From positions 46,409 to 97,033 of the forward strand of contig NZ_WTWX01000003.1 of the NCBI RefSeq assembly GCF_009870785.1: DNA of 50,625 nucleotides. The letters are read 5' to 3'. Origin of the DNA: Paenibacillus sp. An7 (lineage in GTDB: Bacteria; Bacillota; Bacilli; Paenibacillales; Paenibacillaceae). Both the position numbers and the translations under genes were made by a program. Shown here in pieces: positions 16,749 to 24,941 of this stretch (position 1 is its first letter; each line of letters opens with the position of its first letter). The notes under the pieces were generated by a model. It was given only the letters and a program-made list of their open reading frames with translations, had not been told where the DNA came from and did no database searches.

Positions 16749-16794
16749 CAAAGAAAATAACCATATTAATATAAGTGTAAAGGAGAATGACCAA

Positions 16795-16998
16795 ATGCAA
16801 ACAGGTACAGTTAAATGGTTTAACGCAGAGAAAGGCTTCGGTTTCATCGAAGTTGAAGGCGGAAGCGACGTTTTCGTACATTTCAGCGCAATCACAGGCG
16901 AAGGTTTCAAAACCCTCGACGAAGGACAACGCGTTGAATTCAACGTGGTAGAAGGTAACCGCGGACCACAAGCAGAGAACGTAGTAAAAGTATACTAA
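16795..16998 (+). CDS. cold-shock protein, CspB/CspD type
   Basis: This 67-residue protein is a complete cold-shock domain, a small five-stranded beta barrel that binds single-stranded RNA and DNA and keeps mRNA unfolded at low temperature. Both RNA-binding motifs are intact: RNP1 (KGFGFIEV) and RNP2 (VFVHFSA). AAGGAG precedes the start. The gene has its own promoter, a structured leader and a terminator, and is followed by the YdjO-like gene, another cold-associated family. Which Csp paralog it is cannot be decided here. Confidence 0.96.
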   Translation: MQTGTVKWFNAEKGFGFIEVEGGSDVFVHFSAITGEGFKTLDEGQRVEFNVVEGNRGPQAENVVKVY

Positions 16999-17011
16999 TC
17001 CGACCTGCAAG

Positions 17012-17049
17012 CTGCCTTTGACTGACAAGTTAAAGGCAGTTCTTGTTTT
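17012..17049 (+). terminator. terminator of the cold-shock gene
   Basis: A 12-pair stem (CTGCCTTTGACT with its complement, one wobble) closes on a GACA loop and is followed by a T-rich tail. Confidence 0.85.
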
Positions 17050-17119
17050 CATTCCAAAAAAAAGCGATACGGAGTATGCGACGAGATTCGTTTATTCTGT
17101 AGATAGGGGGGAAGTATTC

Positions 17120-17335
17120 ATGTACAGACGTCAAGTATCAGAGGAAATCCCCGAGGAGAACACGAAGGTCTGGTCTTGTACCAATGACGACTGCAAGGGT
17201 TGGATGCGTGATGATTTCGCATTTGAGAGCGAGCCGCAATGCAGTTTATGTTCCTCACCGATGGATCGGGAAATGAGAATGTTGCCCGTGTTATCCAACG
17301 CAGCAAATGATTTGAAAGCAATGAAAAAAGGGTAA
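17120..17335 (+). CDS. YdjO-like cold-inducible zinc-ribbon protein
   Basis: This 71-residue protein resembles B. subtilis YdjO. Two pairs of Cys residues (CTNDDCKGW and CSLCSSP) form a rubredoxin-like zinc ribbon. The start at ATG 17120 follows AGGGGGGAAG; the frame is open further upstream but without a ribosome site and across the csp terminator. It lies directly behind a cold-shock gene, which agrees with the cold-inducible naming of the family. The molecular role is unknown. Confidence 0.85.
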   Translation: MYRRQVSEEIPEENTKVWSCTNDDCKGWMRDDFAFESEPQCSLCSSPMDREMRMLPVLSNAANDLKAMKKG

Positions 17336-17402
17336 CGAGTTAGTACCATATTCGTTTTTGCATAAGTAAGTGTTTGTAAAAATAGCAAAACTCTGTAAGT
17401 GT

Positions 17403-17447
17403 ACCGCGATACGGCGAGGATTCTCCTTCCGATATGGCGGTTTTTTT
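17403..17447 (+). terminator. terminator of the ydjO-like gene
   Basis: ACCGC...GCGGT closes an imperfect 15-pair stem followed by seven T residues. Confidence 0.85.
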
Positions 17448-17475
17448 GTGCTATGGAAAAAAGGAGGATACGTTG

Positions 17476-18474
17476 ATGGATAAAGTAGGACTCGTGATGC
17501 GTAAAATTCAGTTTACGGAAGCACAAGGACCCCGGGTTTTTGCAGATCGGCTAAAAGCCATTGGGGAAGAGCTAGGTGTAGAGATTGTGTTCATCTCACC
17601 AGAGCGTCATGTGAGCGGTTATGACTGGGTTCCAGGATATGAGCATGAAAAAGGGGACCTAGTCAACTATGATATCGTTCTCGATCAGATCTATTCACAG
17701 AATATCGACCATGTCATCTATACGGTTTCTGGTTTTACATATCTCAAGATGTTTCTAAAGAACAGCGTGCTGTTTCCGCACAGTTTTCCTGACCCTGCCC
17801 TCACAGGGTATGAAATGATGAAGCCTTTCTACCAGATCGTGGACAAAGCGATTGTGCAGACCGATTTCCTGAAAAGGGAGATGGCCGCTCAGTATGGTGT
17901 TCATGATGTAACGGTGATCCCCATTGGTTTTGATGAAGGACTAGCCCATAAACATTATGATCCTTCTGCAGTCGTCGACAACCGCATTTTGTGGATCGGA
18001 CGGGATGAAGCCAACCGCCGCCCTGATCTGGTTATTGAATATGCGCATCAGAATCCGGATAAAGAAGTATATATGGTATTCGGCGGGGAGCGTTATAGAG
18101 AAAGTATGAAGAAATACGACATCCCAAATAACGTGAAGCTGAAGTTTGCACTTAGTCAGGATGAAGTGTTCCAGCTGATGAATTCGTCTAAGGTGTACTG
18201 GAGCTCTTCGCGCTTTGATACGTTTGCGATGCCCCTGACTGAAGCGATGGCGATGGGGAAAATGGTCGTGAAGCCAGAGCATCCTTGTTATGGACATATC
18301 AGTTCGACCCATACGTTTGGCGGGAATGAACGCAACTTCTTCGAACTGCTGAATATGGCAGCCGCCGCACCTCGCAAAGTATCGGAAGATAACAGGGATT
18401 ATGCGTTTGGTGCCTTTTCAAGAACCGTGATGAAGGAAGAGTATCGAACCTTTTTCGAATCATGGCTTCGGTAA
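17476..18474 (+). CDS. GT-B glycosyltransferase (group 1/GT4-like)
   Basis: This 332-residue cytoplasmic protein has the two-domain GT-B layout. The C-terminal nucleotide-sugar domain starts near residue 165 (ILWIGRDEANRRPDLVIEYA) and contains the group 1 motif with spaced acidic residues (SSRFDTFAMPLTEAMAMG). The N-terminal domain is divergent. It would transfer a sugar from a nucleotide donor to an unknown acceptor. ATG 17476 is preferred because GGAGG lies 9 bases upstream; a longer frame reaches back into the terminator. No other sugar gene is adjacent. Confidence 0.82.
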   Translation: MDKVGLVMRKIQFTEAQGPRVFADRLKAIGEELGVEIVFISPERHVSGYDWVPGYEHEKGDLVNYDIVLDQIYSQNIDHVIYTVSGFTYLKMFLKNSVLFPHSFPDPALTGYEMMKPFYQIVDKAIVQTDFLKREMAAQYGVHDVTVIPIGFDEGLAHKHYDPSAVVDNRILWIGRDEANRRPDLVIEYAHQNPDKEVYMVFGGERYRESMKKYDIPNNVKLKFALSQDEVFQLMNSSKVYWSSSRFDTFAMPLTEAMAMGKMVVKPEHPCYGHISSTHTFGGNERNFFELLNMAAAAPRKVSEDNRDYAFGAFSRTVMKEEYRTFFESWLR

Positions 18475-18549
18475 TAAATGTGGTGAAGCGAAGTGAGAAA
18501 TAGGTAAGAGTTTGAGGATTTAGGTAAAAGTAAAGTAGAGTATGACATT

Positions 18550-18574
18550 GCCGCCTGCAAGGGCGGTTTTTTTT
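18550..18574 (+). terminator. terminator at the left boundary of the defence island
   Basis: CCGCC and GGCGG pair around a six-base loop, followed by eight T residues. Confidence 0.88.
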
Positions 18575-18997
18575 GATGAAATCCGCACTAACTGAATGAT
18601 TATATAGGCTTTAACTTACATAAAAGTGAAAGGTATGGAAGAGAAATGCAGGACACAAACAAAGATTCCCCTTTTTAACTTTCGTTTTTTTGCAAATTTA
18701 TATGTTATATAGCAAATTTGTTCTATATAATGGTAAGGGTAGTTCTTAGGTAATGTGTAGAATAAGTCGTTCGGTTATTCGGCCCAGACATCTAGTTGTG
18801 TTTAATTAGGATAAAAGATCTATGAGCGCGTTAATTAGCAGAATGAATATGGAAAAGATGACGCTGACTATAACAGATGTTTACACTTTAAAATTATAGA
18901 TAGGGTGCCAGCTGTTAGTTCTATTGACAGATCTATATGGAACAAAGCAACCCCAAAGACTATTCATGATAAACGGAATGGAGGAAGTTTAGGGAAC
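18575..18997. other. A+T-rich region upstream of the defence island
   Basis: No gene is evident. Two direct copies of GCAAATTT (18692-18699 and 18712-18719) flank a TATAT-rich spacer, and a TATAAT (18726-18731) follows, so a promoter with a possible operator may lie here, although the -35 region is weak. A leader of about 260 bases would follow. A GTG at 18905 is in frame with the next gene but has a poor ribosome site. Confidence 0.4.
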
Positions 18998-20950
18998 ATG
19001 TCGATTTTTAAGTTCTTATGTGAAGTGAACGCAGGGTTATCTGATTTGGCAATCCAAGCTGAAGCAGATATATGGATGAATTCAAGATCAACCTTAACCC
19101 AAGGAAGATTATTTAGTGAAGAGCTGGCAACTATTGTTTCAAAAATGGAGAAGGTAGAGCCCGTATATTACATTAAACCAAGCGATCGCGTTCAGCTTTT
19201 ATCACGTAAAGATATTATCTCAAGTGAAATAAAGGATAGTTTTGACTGGCTCCGTAAAAATGGGAACATTGCAGCACATAATTCGAAACCCATTCCAACT
19301 GATCTAGCGTTAACCGCACACAGACATATCTTTATATTAGCGTTATGGTATGTGGAATCTTATGGACCTTTGGAAATTGAACTTCCCGTCTACACCATGC
19401 CGACTCAGCCTGAGAACGCAGCAAATCAAATGATGGGAAACTCTCCAATAGATATGAGTGAACATATTGAGCAATTATTGAGTGCACAATTCGAATCTAA
19501 AATACTTCCAACAATGAACGAACAGTTCAAACAGCTTCATGAAACGATTAACAAGATAACAGAGATGAATAAAAATCGTGATGAACACTCAGAAAGAAAT
19601 CTGAAAGCATCAAATTCAGATACCCAACCGAGAAAATCAGCACCTAATGATGAAAAAAACAAAATATCAGAAATGGAAATTAGGGACTTTCTCACTGAAA
19701 AGGGATATAAGGTAGTAGATAAGAGATCAAGCAGAGGAGCTCTGTGGATCGTTGGAGGTTGGGAGCTTAAAGACGAGTTGTTAGAACTTAAGGAGTTTGG
19801 GGCACTTTTTAAATTTGCGAAAAATGGTAGTCAGTCCACGAAGCGGAATCCGGGTTGGTTTTTATTAGACAAAAAGCTAATTATCATATCGTTAGACAGA
19901 AGTAAAGATGGGACTAGAAATTCTGAAAATGAGGTAGCCGTTTCATCAGAAGTAATTAACATCCCTAAGGGTAATGCTGGTGATGGAAAAGTTTTATTAG
20001 AAAGTGTTGAAAATTATAAACCAAATAATGTGGCAGATGATTATGATGAAGAAAAAGCAGAGGATAAAACTGAATTCAGAAAAGCCTTTCTAAATAAAGA
20101 GCTTGTTTTTCCTGCTTCTATGGTCGGGATGTCATTAGTGGAGCTAAACCTTAAGGGAAATCAGGCAATATTGCAATACTTAATCAACGATCTTAAGGTA
20201 TCAACAATTCAGAATCTCCCTGAGGATCTATCTGATCTCCAATTGAAAATTCCAGGTGTTGGGCCAAAATCTATTGAGCGTTTTGTAAAGCAATTAGAAG
20301 AGGCAATAGCAACTGAAAAGAAATTGATTGGTTCTGGTAAACGTAAGGAAAACCTAGTGATTAATTATCGTGAATTAAAAAAGAAATTAGGTCGGAGACC
20401 TACCTATTTAGAAGTACATAAACGAGGAACGGTAGATAGTCAGGAATACCGATTTCTTTTTGACTCTTATGTTAACTTCTTGTTAGTTGCAAATGAATTG
20501 GATAAAGAGGAAGCCTCTCTAGCTAGAAGATACTCTAAATGGTTTCATGAAGTAGAGAATACAATCTTGCGTAAAAGTTACAAAATGACCCTGCTGCTCG
20601 CTATGCTTGAACGTGGATCGGAGCAATGGATGAACCCCATTACTGCTTATGAAACAGCACCATTTTTTTATGACTTCTATATGAGTAACGAAATAAGAAA
20701 GTCCATCGATTTTGCAGATTCTGAGACTCGAAAATTGTGGGATGCGCCACTTGATCGTACTGCGCAATTAATTAGCAGGATGCCAATGACTCATTGGGCG
20801 AAGTCCTCGAATAAACAGGTTACCTACTCTAATGAAGAGTTCGTAATCGCTTTTCAGATTAGAGAAGTTGATCAAGAAATACTTTATAAGTGGACAAGAG
20901 AAATTTGTGAGTATAGGTTGGCTATGTATTTTGAGAGGAAGAAGTTATAA
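18998..20950 (+). CDS. unrecognised DUF4145-like/HhH protein at head of Zorya locus
   Basis: I do not recognise this 650-residue protein as a named family. Residues 1-125 resemble the DUF4145 N-terminal domain seen in some type I restriction and helicase proteins (start MSIFKFLCEVNAGLSDLA; later NGNIAAHNSKPI). Residues 160-225 are helical and polar. A conserved-looking module (SRGALWIVGGWELK, about 246-259) follows, then a helix-hairpin-helix (IPGVGPKS, about 417). The last 200 residues (GRRPTYLEVHK, SYKMTLLLAMLE) resemble the tails of certain superfamily 2 helicases, but no helicase motor is present. DNA binding is likely. I chose ATG 18998 on domain homology and an upstream GGAGG; GTG 18905 is the alternative. 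No terminator separates it from zorA. Confidence 0.72.
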   Translation: MSIFKFLCEVNAGLSDLAIQAEADIWMNSRSTLTQGRLFSEELATIVSKMEKVEPVYYIKPSDRVQLLSRKDIISSEIKDSFDWLRKNGNIAAHNSKPIPTDLALTAHRHIFILALWYVESYGPLEIELPVYTMPTQPENAANQMMGNSPIDMSEHIEQLLSAQFESKILPTMNEQFKQLHETINKITEMNKNRDEHSERNLKASNSDTQPRKSAPNDEKNKISEMEIRDFLTEKGYKVVDKRSSRGALWIVGGWELKDELLELKEFGALFKFAKNGSQSTKRNPGWFLLDKKLIIISLDRSKDGTRNSENEVAVSSEVINIPKGNAGDGKVLLESVENYKPNNVADDYDEEKAEDKTEFRKAFLNKELVFPASMVGMSLVELNLKGNQAILQYLINDLKVSTIQNLPEDLSDLQLKIPGVGPKSIERFVKQLEEAIATEKKLIGSGKRKENLVINYRELKKKLGRRPTYLEVHKRGTVDSQEYRFLFDSYVNFLLVANELDKEEASLARRYSKWFHEVENTILRKSYKMTLLLAMLERGSEQWMNPITAYETAPFFYDFYMSNEIRKSIDFADSETRKLWDAPLDRTAQLISRMPMTHWAKSSNKQVTYSNEEFVIAFQIREVDQEILYKWTREICEYRLAMYFERKKL

Positions 20951-21050
20951 ACATATTATTCTTACTCGTATCGAACATTAAGGGTGATAGTAAGGAGTTA
21001 ATTTCTGGGCAACTAATTTAATTAATTTAGAACATGTGGAGGAGTTTTAT

Positions 21051-22883
21051 TTGAACGCAATATATCTTTTTATAGTAATTAATGTAATTTTATTTTTGGG
21101 CGAGTTGTATTTAAAAATTGAAGACTATAGGGAAGTTAATAATGATTCAAATAAAATAAAAAGTAAACTATCTGAACTAGAGACTGAATCAGAAATGACA
21201 GAACGCTTTATTCAGATGAATGAGTGGTTAGAGGAAGAAAAGGATAGTAGATTCCTACAAAAACACTTAAAACATGCTTGGGCAATTTTTTACCAAAAGT
21301 ATATGGGTTCAACACATAAGATACCTCCTGATACTTATGATTATTTTTTAGAAGAAGAGCTGGTTCAAAAGTATGGAAGAAGAAGAATGGTTGAGCTCCT
21401 TCCTGGGATATTTTTATCAGTAGGATTATTGGGAACATTCTACAGTATATCAGTTGGAGTAGGATCTCTTGATTTAAACTCAAATTCTGAAAATATGCGA
21501 GATGGCGTTAGTTTGTTACTTAACAGTATGCAGTTTAAATTTTTATCTTCTATAGTAGGTATTGCCCTATCTATACTTTGGCAGTTTTTAGACAAGACAT
21601 TATTTATTAGAAACTTACAAGATACTTATATTGAGATTCGTGATGCATTCGACGAAGCCTTCCCTACTCAGGATCAGAATGTGTTTCTAGTGCAAATGTT
21701 AGAAAATCAAAAAAATCAGATGAATGATCTTCAAACTTTTATGTCAGAGCAAATGATTCCTCAAATGGTTAGCGGTTTTAATCAGAGTATAGAGCAGGCA
21801 TTACTTCCTCCAATGGTACAAACTCAGGAATTGATGAATGAGCTAATTACAAGTGCTTCTGTAAACCAGATGGACGGGGTGAAACAACTGACCTCAGATG
21901 TAATGACTTCACTCAATGAGATAACAGGGGAACATATGAAGCAATTAGGGGAGGCCCTACACGCGACTGTGGAATGGCAAAAGAAAGTTCATGAAGAAAT
22001 GACTGGCTTGGTAGACTCTATGCAGCAAGCAGCCAAAAACCAATCAGAAATGGTTGAAAAGACTACTGTACTTACCCATGAGATACATAACTATACCGAT
22101 AATATAACGAATTACCAGCAGGTACTCGAAGGAACGGTTGCTCAGTTAAATGACACGACTTCCACGAATAGCGAATTGCAATCAGCAACTAGTAGCTTGT
22201 TAGGGAATATGATCGAAGAAAGAAATGTATTTAATGATTATTTTTCAGAACATATGACTAAGCTTCAAACAAATGTAGATTCAATTATGAATCAGACTGA
22301 AAAACAAGTAGAAGTGCAAGAGTTGCTAGGTAAAAATCTGGATCGTATTTCTGAAATGTCATCAAGTCAAGAAAAGTTAGCAGTTTCCCTCTCGGAACAG
22401 GCTAATCATACTCAAAGTTCAAGTGAGGAACTTGGCAAACTACTTGTTCATTTTGAGAAAAATGCCGTTCAATATAATGATCTACAGGAAAAAATGGGTG
22501 ATATGTTACAACAAGCAGAAAAGGATCGTACGGTATTTGATCAACTAGTTGAACGTATACAAATTAATCTAGTAGAACAAGTTGAAGGAATGGATGAGCG
22601 CGTAGAGGATCTGGGTTTAATATGGTCGGAAAATAAAGAAACAATGAATAAGTTAAGTAAACAGCTTAGCACTTCAATGGGGCAATTTACGGATGATATG
22701 CACCGTGGAGTCATGAGGACGTTTGAGAAGTTTGATGAAGAGCTTACAACCTCCGTTAATCTACTTGCTAAGGGTGTAGATTCCATGAGGGATGGTTTAG
22801 TAGATATGCCAGATGTAATACAAGAACTTAAGCAATCAGTTATTGAAATAAATAAGCAGGCTAAGCGTGCTACAAACGTATAA
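21051..22883 (+). CDS. zorA: Zorya motor subunit ZorA (MotA/TolQ/ExbB family)
   Basis: ZorA is the stator-like ion channel of the Zorya anti-phage system and forms a membrane motor with ZorB. This 610-residue protein has an N-terminal membrane helix (about residues 3-22) and two more (about 118-140 and 165-190) containing the MotA/TolQ segment LLPGIFLSVGLLGTFYSISVGVG. The remaining 400 residues are a Gln/Glu/Met-rich coiled coil, matching the long cytoplasmic tail that marks ZorA. I prefer TTG 21051 because GGAGGAG lies 6 bases upstream; GTG 21036 overlaps that site. zorB starts 16 bases after the stop. Confidence 0.88.
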   Translation: MNAIYLFIVINVILFLGELYLKIEDYREVNNDSNKIKSKLSELETESEMTERFIQMNEWLEEEKDSRFLQKHLKHAWAIFYQKYMGSTHKIPPDTYDYFLEEELVQKYGRRRMVELLPGIFLSVGLLGTFYSISVGVGSLDLNSNSENMRDGVSLLLNSMQFKFLSSIVGIALSILWQFLDKTLFIRNLQDTYIEIRDAFDEAFPTQDQNVFLVQMLENQKNQMNDLQTFMSEQMIPQMVSGFNQSIEQALLPPMVQTQELMNELITSASVNQMDGVKQLTSDVMTSLNEITGEHMKQLGEALHATVEWQKKVHEEMTGLVDSMQQAAKNQSEMVEKTTVLTHEIHNYTDNITNYQQVLEGTVAQLNDTTSTNSELQSATSSLLGNMIEERNVFNDYFSEHMTKLQTNVDSIMNQTEKQVEVQELLGKNLDRISEMSSSQEKLAVSLSEQANHTQSSSEELGKLLVHFEKNAVQYNDLQEKMGDMLQQAEKDRTVFDQLVERIQINLVEQVEGMDERVEDLGLIWSENKETMNKLSKQLSTSMGQFTDDMHRGVMRTFEKFDEELTTSVNLLAKGVDSMRDGLVDMPDVIQELKQSVIEINKQAKRATNV

Positions 22884-22899
22884 GTGAGGAGGTTTACTA

Positions 22900-23673
22900 G
22901 TGGCACGAGGGACACGAGGTAAAAAAGGGAGTAGTAATGTAGGTGAGGAAGGCGAAAGTTCCTGGATTTCTTATACGGATTTGATGTCAGCGTTACTAAT
23001 CATTTTTGCTCTTGTCATTATGATTACAATGTATGACACGCAGAATGCATACGAGCAGCAGAAACAAGCAATGGACGAAGCCGCAGAGGCGCTTAAAGAG
23101 AAGGAAGAAGTTATTAGCCAGAATAATCAGCTTATTGAAGAGGTAGTTGGGGTGAAATCTAAAATTATTGAAGAGCTGATGCTTGCATTCCAAGACTCCA
23201 ATTTAGATTTACAAATAGATAAGCAGACAGGGGCAATTCGTTTCTCTGGCGGAGTGTTCTTTAATAAAGATAGTAGTACTGTCTCTGCAAAAGGAACAGA
23301 ATATCTCGAAATGTTCATACCCAAATACATTGAAATTTTGTTATCTGACCAATTTCGCGATGAAATTGCCCAAATTATTGTAGAAGGCCATACCGACAGT
23401 GACGGCGGATATATATACAATTTGAAACTTTCTCAAGATCGGGCATTGTCTGTAGTTGAGGAAGTGTTTGCTCCGACTTTCTCGAAGTTTGCATACCAAG
23501 AGGAACTTAAGGCAGTAATTACTGCCAACGGACGTTCATTCAGTGTACCGATCCTTGATAAGAACAAGAAGATGGATCAGGATAAATCCCGCCGTGTGGA
23601 ATTTAAATTCCGGTTAAAAGATGAGCAGTTACTTGAAAAATTACAAGGGCTAATGGTGGAGACAGATGGATGA
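22900..23673 (+). CDS. zorB: Zorya motor subunit ZorB (MotB/OmpA family)
   Basis: ZorB is the partner of ZorA and anchors the motor to peptidoglycan. This 257-residue protein has a cytoplasmic lead, one transmembrane helix with the motor Asp just before it (SYTDLMSALLIIF, Asp27), a coiled linker (about 48-95) and a C-terminal OmpA-type domain with the peptidoglycan-binding motifs GHTDSDG and LSQDRAL and a terminal SRRVEF. Translation starts at GTG behind GAGGAGG. The gene overlaps zorC by 8 bases. An intact Asp27 and OmpA motif suggest a working motor. Confidence 0.9.
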   Translation: MARGTRGKKGSSNVGEEGESSWISYTDLMSALLIIFALVIMITMYDTQNAYEQQKQAMDEAAEALKEKEEVISQNNQLIEEVVGVKSKIIEELMLAFQDSNLDLQIDKQTGAIRFSGGVFFNKDSSTVSAKGTEYLEMFIPKYIEILLSDQFRDEIAQIIVEGHTDSDGGYIYNLKLSQDRALSVVEEVFAPTFSKFAYQEELKAVITANGRSFSVPILDKNKKMDQDKSRRVEFKFRLKDEQLLEKLQGLMVETDG

Positions 23674-24937
23674 GCAATCATATATTTTTCATTTCGCATT
23701 TACACCGAATAAATTGTCTGCGGTAAGAAAGAAAGTAGAAGAGAAATATCGTGACGTAGATATGCTCACAGCTTCACAGATAAGTTATCTACGACTTCCT
23801 AAAATTCTAGAAATGATTCGGAATACTTCTGAAGATCGTTTGGAACTTTTGGCCGCTGAGTTTAATAGAAGGGACTTTTCTGTTTTAACATATAGCTACC
23901 CTTACTCAGAAGAATCAAGCGAAGTTCAAAAGAAGATTAATATGGTATTAGCTAGCGGCTACACCCCAGGCAATGCAAATATGATCTGGGAAAAGTTTCA
24001 GAGAGAATACAAGCATATTTATATTCAGGATTTGCTACGAAGATTTTTACTTAAAGATGAGGACGTTTCTTTTATTTATTCAGATTATTCAGAAGCTGAT
24101 TTAAAGGAAATGTTGCACCCTGCTTTCATGCATAAATCAGGAATTGCACAAGGTCTTTTGCAGGTCATGATTAATAAAGATCCTAAAATATCTGAGTTTT
24201 TAAAGACAGTAAAAATTAAACCGGAGACTCATTTAGAAGACTTTTTAGTCTTTGAAAGGTTAGATAAAGGTCTTAGAAGTGATTCGTTTATAGATAAAAA
24301 TAGTGTTAGTTACATTACTCAGGTGTTAGAAAAATATACAGTCGAACAGTACCAAAGATTATTAAAAGTTTATTTAGAAAATAAAAACTACGAACAATTT
24401 CATGTGCCAATTCTAGACCAAGCAATCAAGCGATTACATGACCCAAGAGAACATGAAGCAGATTGGCTATTTCTAGGAGAGGAAATACTTGGTGAAGTTA
24501 AACGCTGGTTACTACAAAATGAGCTTGCTATTTTCTTTGAAAACGACAATAATCGAAGATTTGAATATTGGAAGAGGCACCTGCATTATATATACGATGT
24601 TAAGCAGCTTACACCTCCAAGGAATCCGAGTGTAGCGTTTATCTATTTCAAAGAGTTTGTAGTAGTCGAATTTGGAGAAATGGGAGCGGCTTATTTCTAC
24701 CATAAGAAAGGCTTTAATCAATTCATATTAAGCAAGACTACAGGAACAGAGTTCCAAAAAAGATCTATTAAAGCGAAAGAAAGTATGCTTAAAATGAAGG
24801 ACGTTGCTTTGTATAGAGGAGAAAAATTATATATAAATTCGTTGGGCCATAACGGACCTTACAATACATGGGCTGAAAAGTTCACTAGACATTTACATGA
24901 ATATATGGATGGAAATTATAACTACTCGGGGTGGTGA
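23666..24937 (+). CDS. zorC: Zorya type I component ZorC (EH_Signature)
   Basis: ZorC is a type I Zorya effector-side protein that binds DNA and works with the helicase/nuclease ZorD. This 423-residue soluble, helical protein carries the EH_Signature region in its C-terminal third: RFEYWKRHLHYIYD near residue 292, the candidate Glu in VVVEFGE (335 or 338) and the candidate His in GHNGPYNTW (395). The remainder has no motif I recognise. It overlaps zorB by 8 bases and is followed by zorD after 4 bases, consistent with translational coupling. Sequence similarity is weaker than for the other three, so the name leans partly on position. Confidence 0.8.
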   Translation: MDEQSYIFHFAFTPNKLSAVRKKVEEKYRDVDMLTASQISYLRLPKILEMIRNTSEDRLELLAAEFNRRDFSVLTYSYPYSEESSEVQKKINMVLASGYTPGNANMIWEKFQREYKHIYIQDLLRRFLLKDEDVSFIYSDYSEADLKEMLHPAFMHKSGIAQGLLQVMINKDPKISEFLKTVKIKPETHLEDFLVFERLDKGLRSDSFIDKNSVSYITQVLEKYTVEQYQRLLKVYLENKNYEQFHVPILDQAIKRLHDPREHEADWLFLGEEILGEVKRWLLQNELAIFFENDNNRRFEYWKRHLHYIYDVKQLTPPRNPSVAFIYFKEFVVVEFGEMGAAYFYHKKGFNQFILSKTTGTEFQKRSIKAKESMLKMKDVALYRGEKLYINSLGHNGPYNTWAEKFTRHLHEYMDGNYNYSGW

Positions 24938-24941
24938 GTTT

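Larger units (their letters stand above)
16416..16794. other. intergenic region with csp promoter and leader
   Basis: After the terminator at 16430-16456, about 185 bases of A+T-rich sequence show nothing I recognise. The csp promoter follows at 16642-16670, then a leader of about 118 bases with two mutually exclusive hairpins. Confidence 0.6.

Noticed and set aside
21051..23673. Flagellar MotAB or TolQR/ExbBD pair
   Set aside because: The long coiled-coil tail on the MotA-like subunit and the linked EH_Signature and SNF2 genes fit Zorya, and no flagellar or Tol genes are near.
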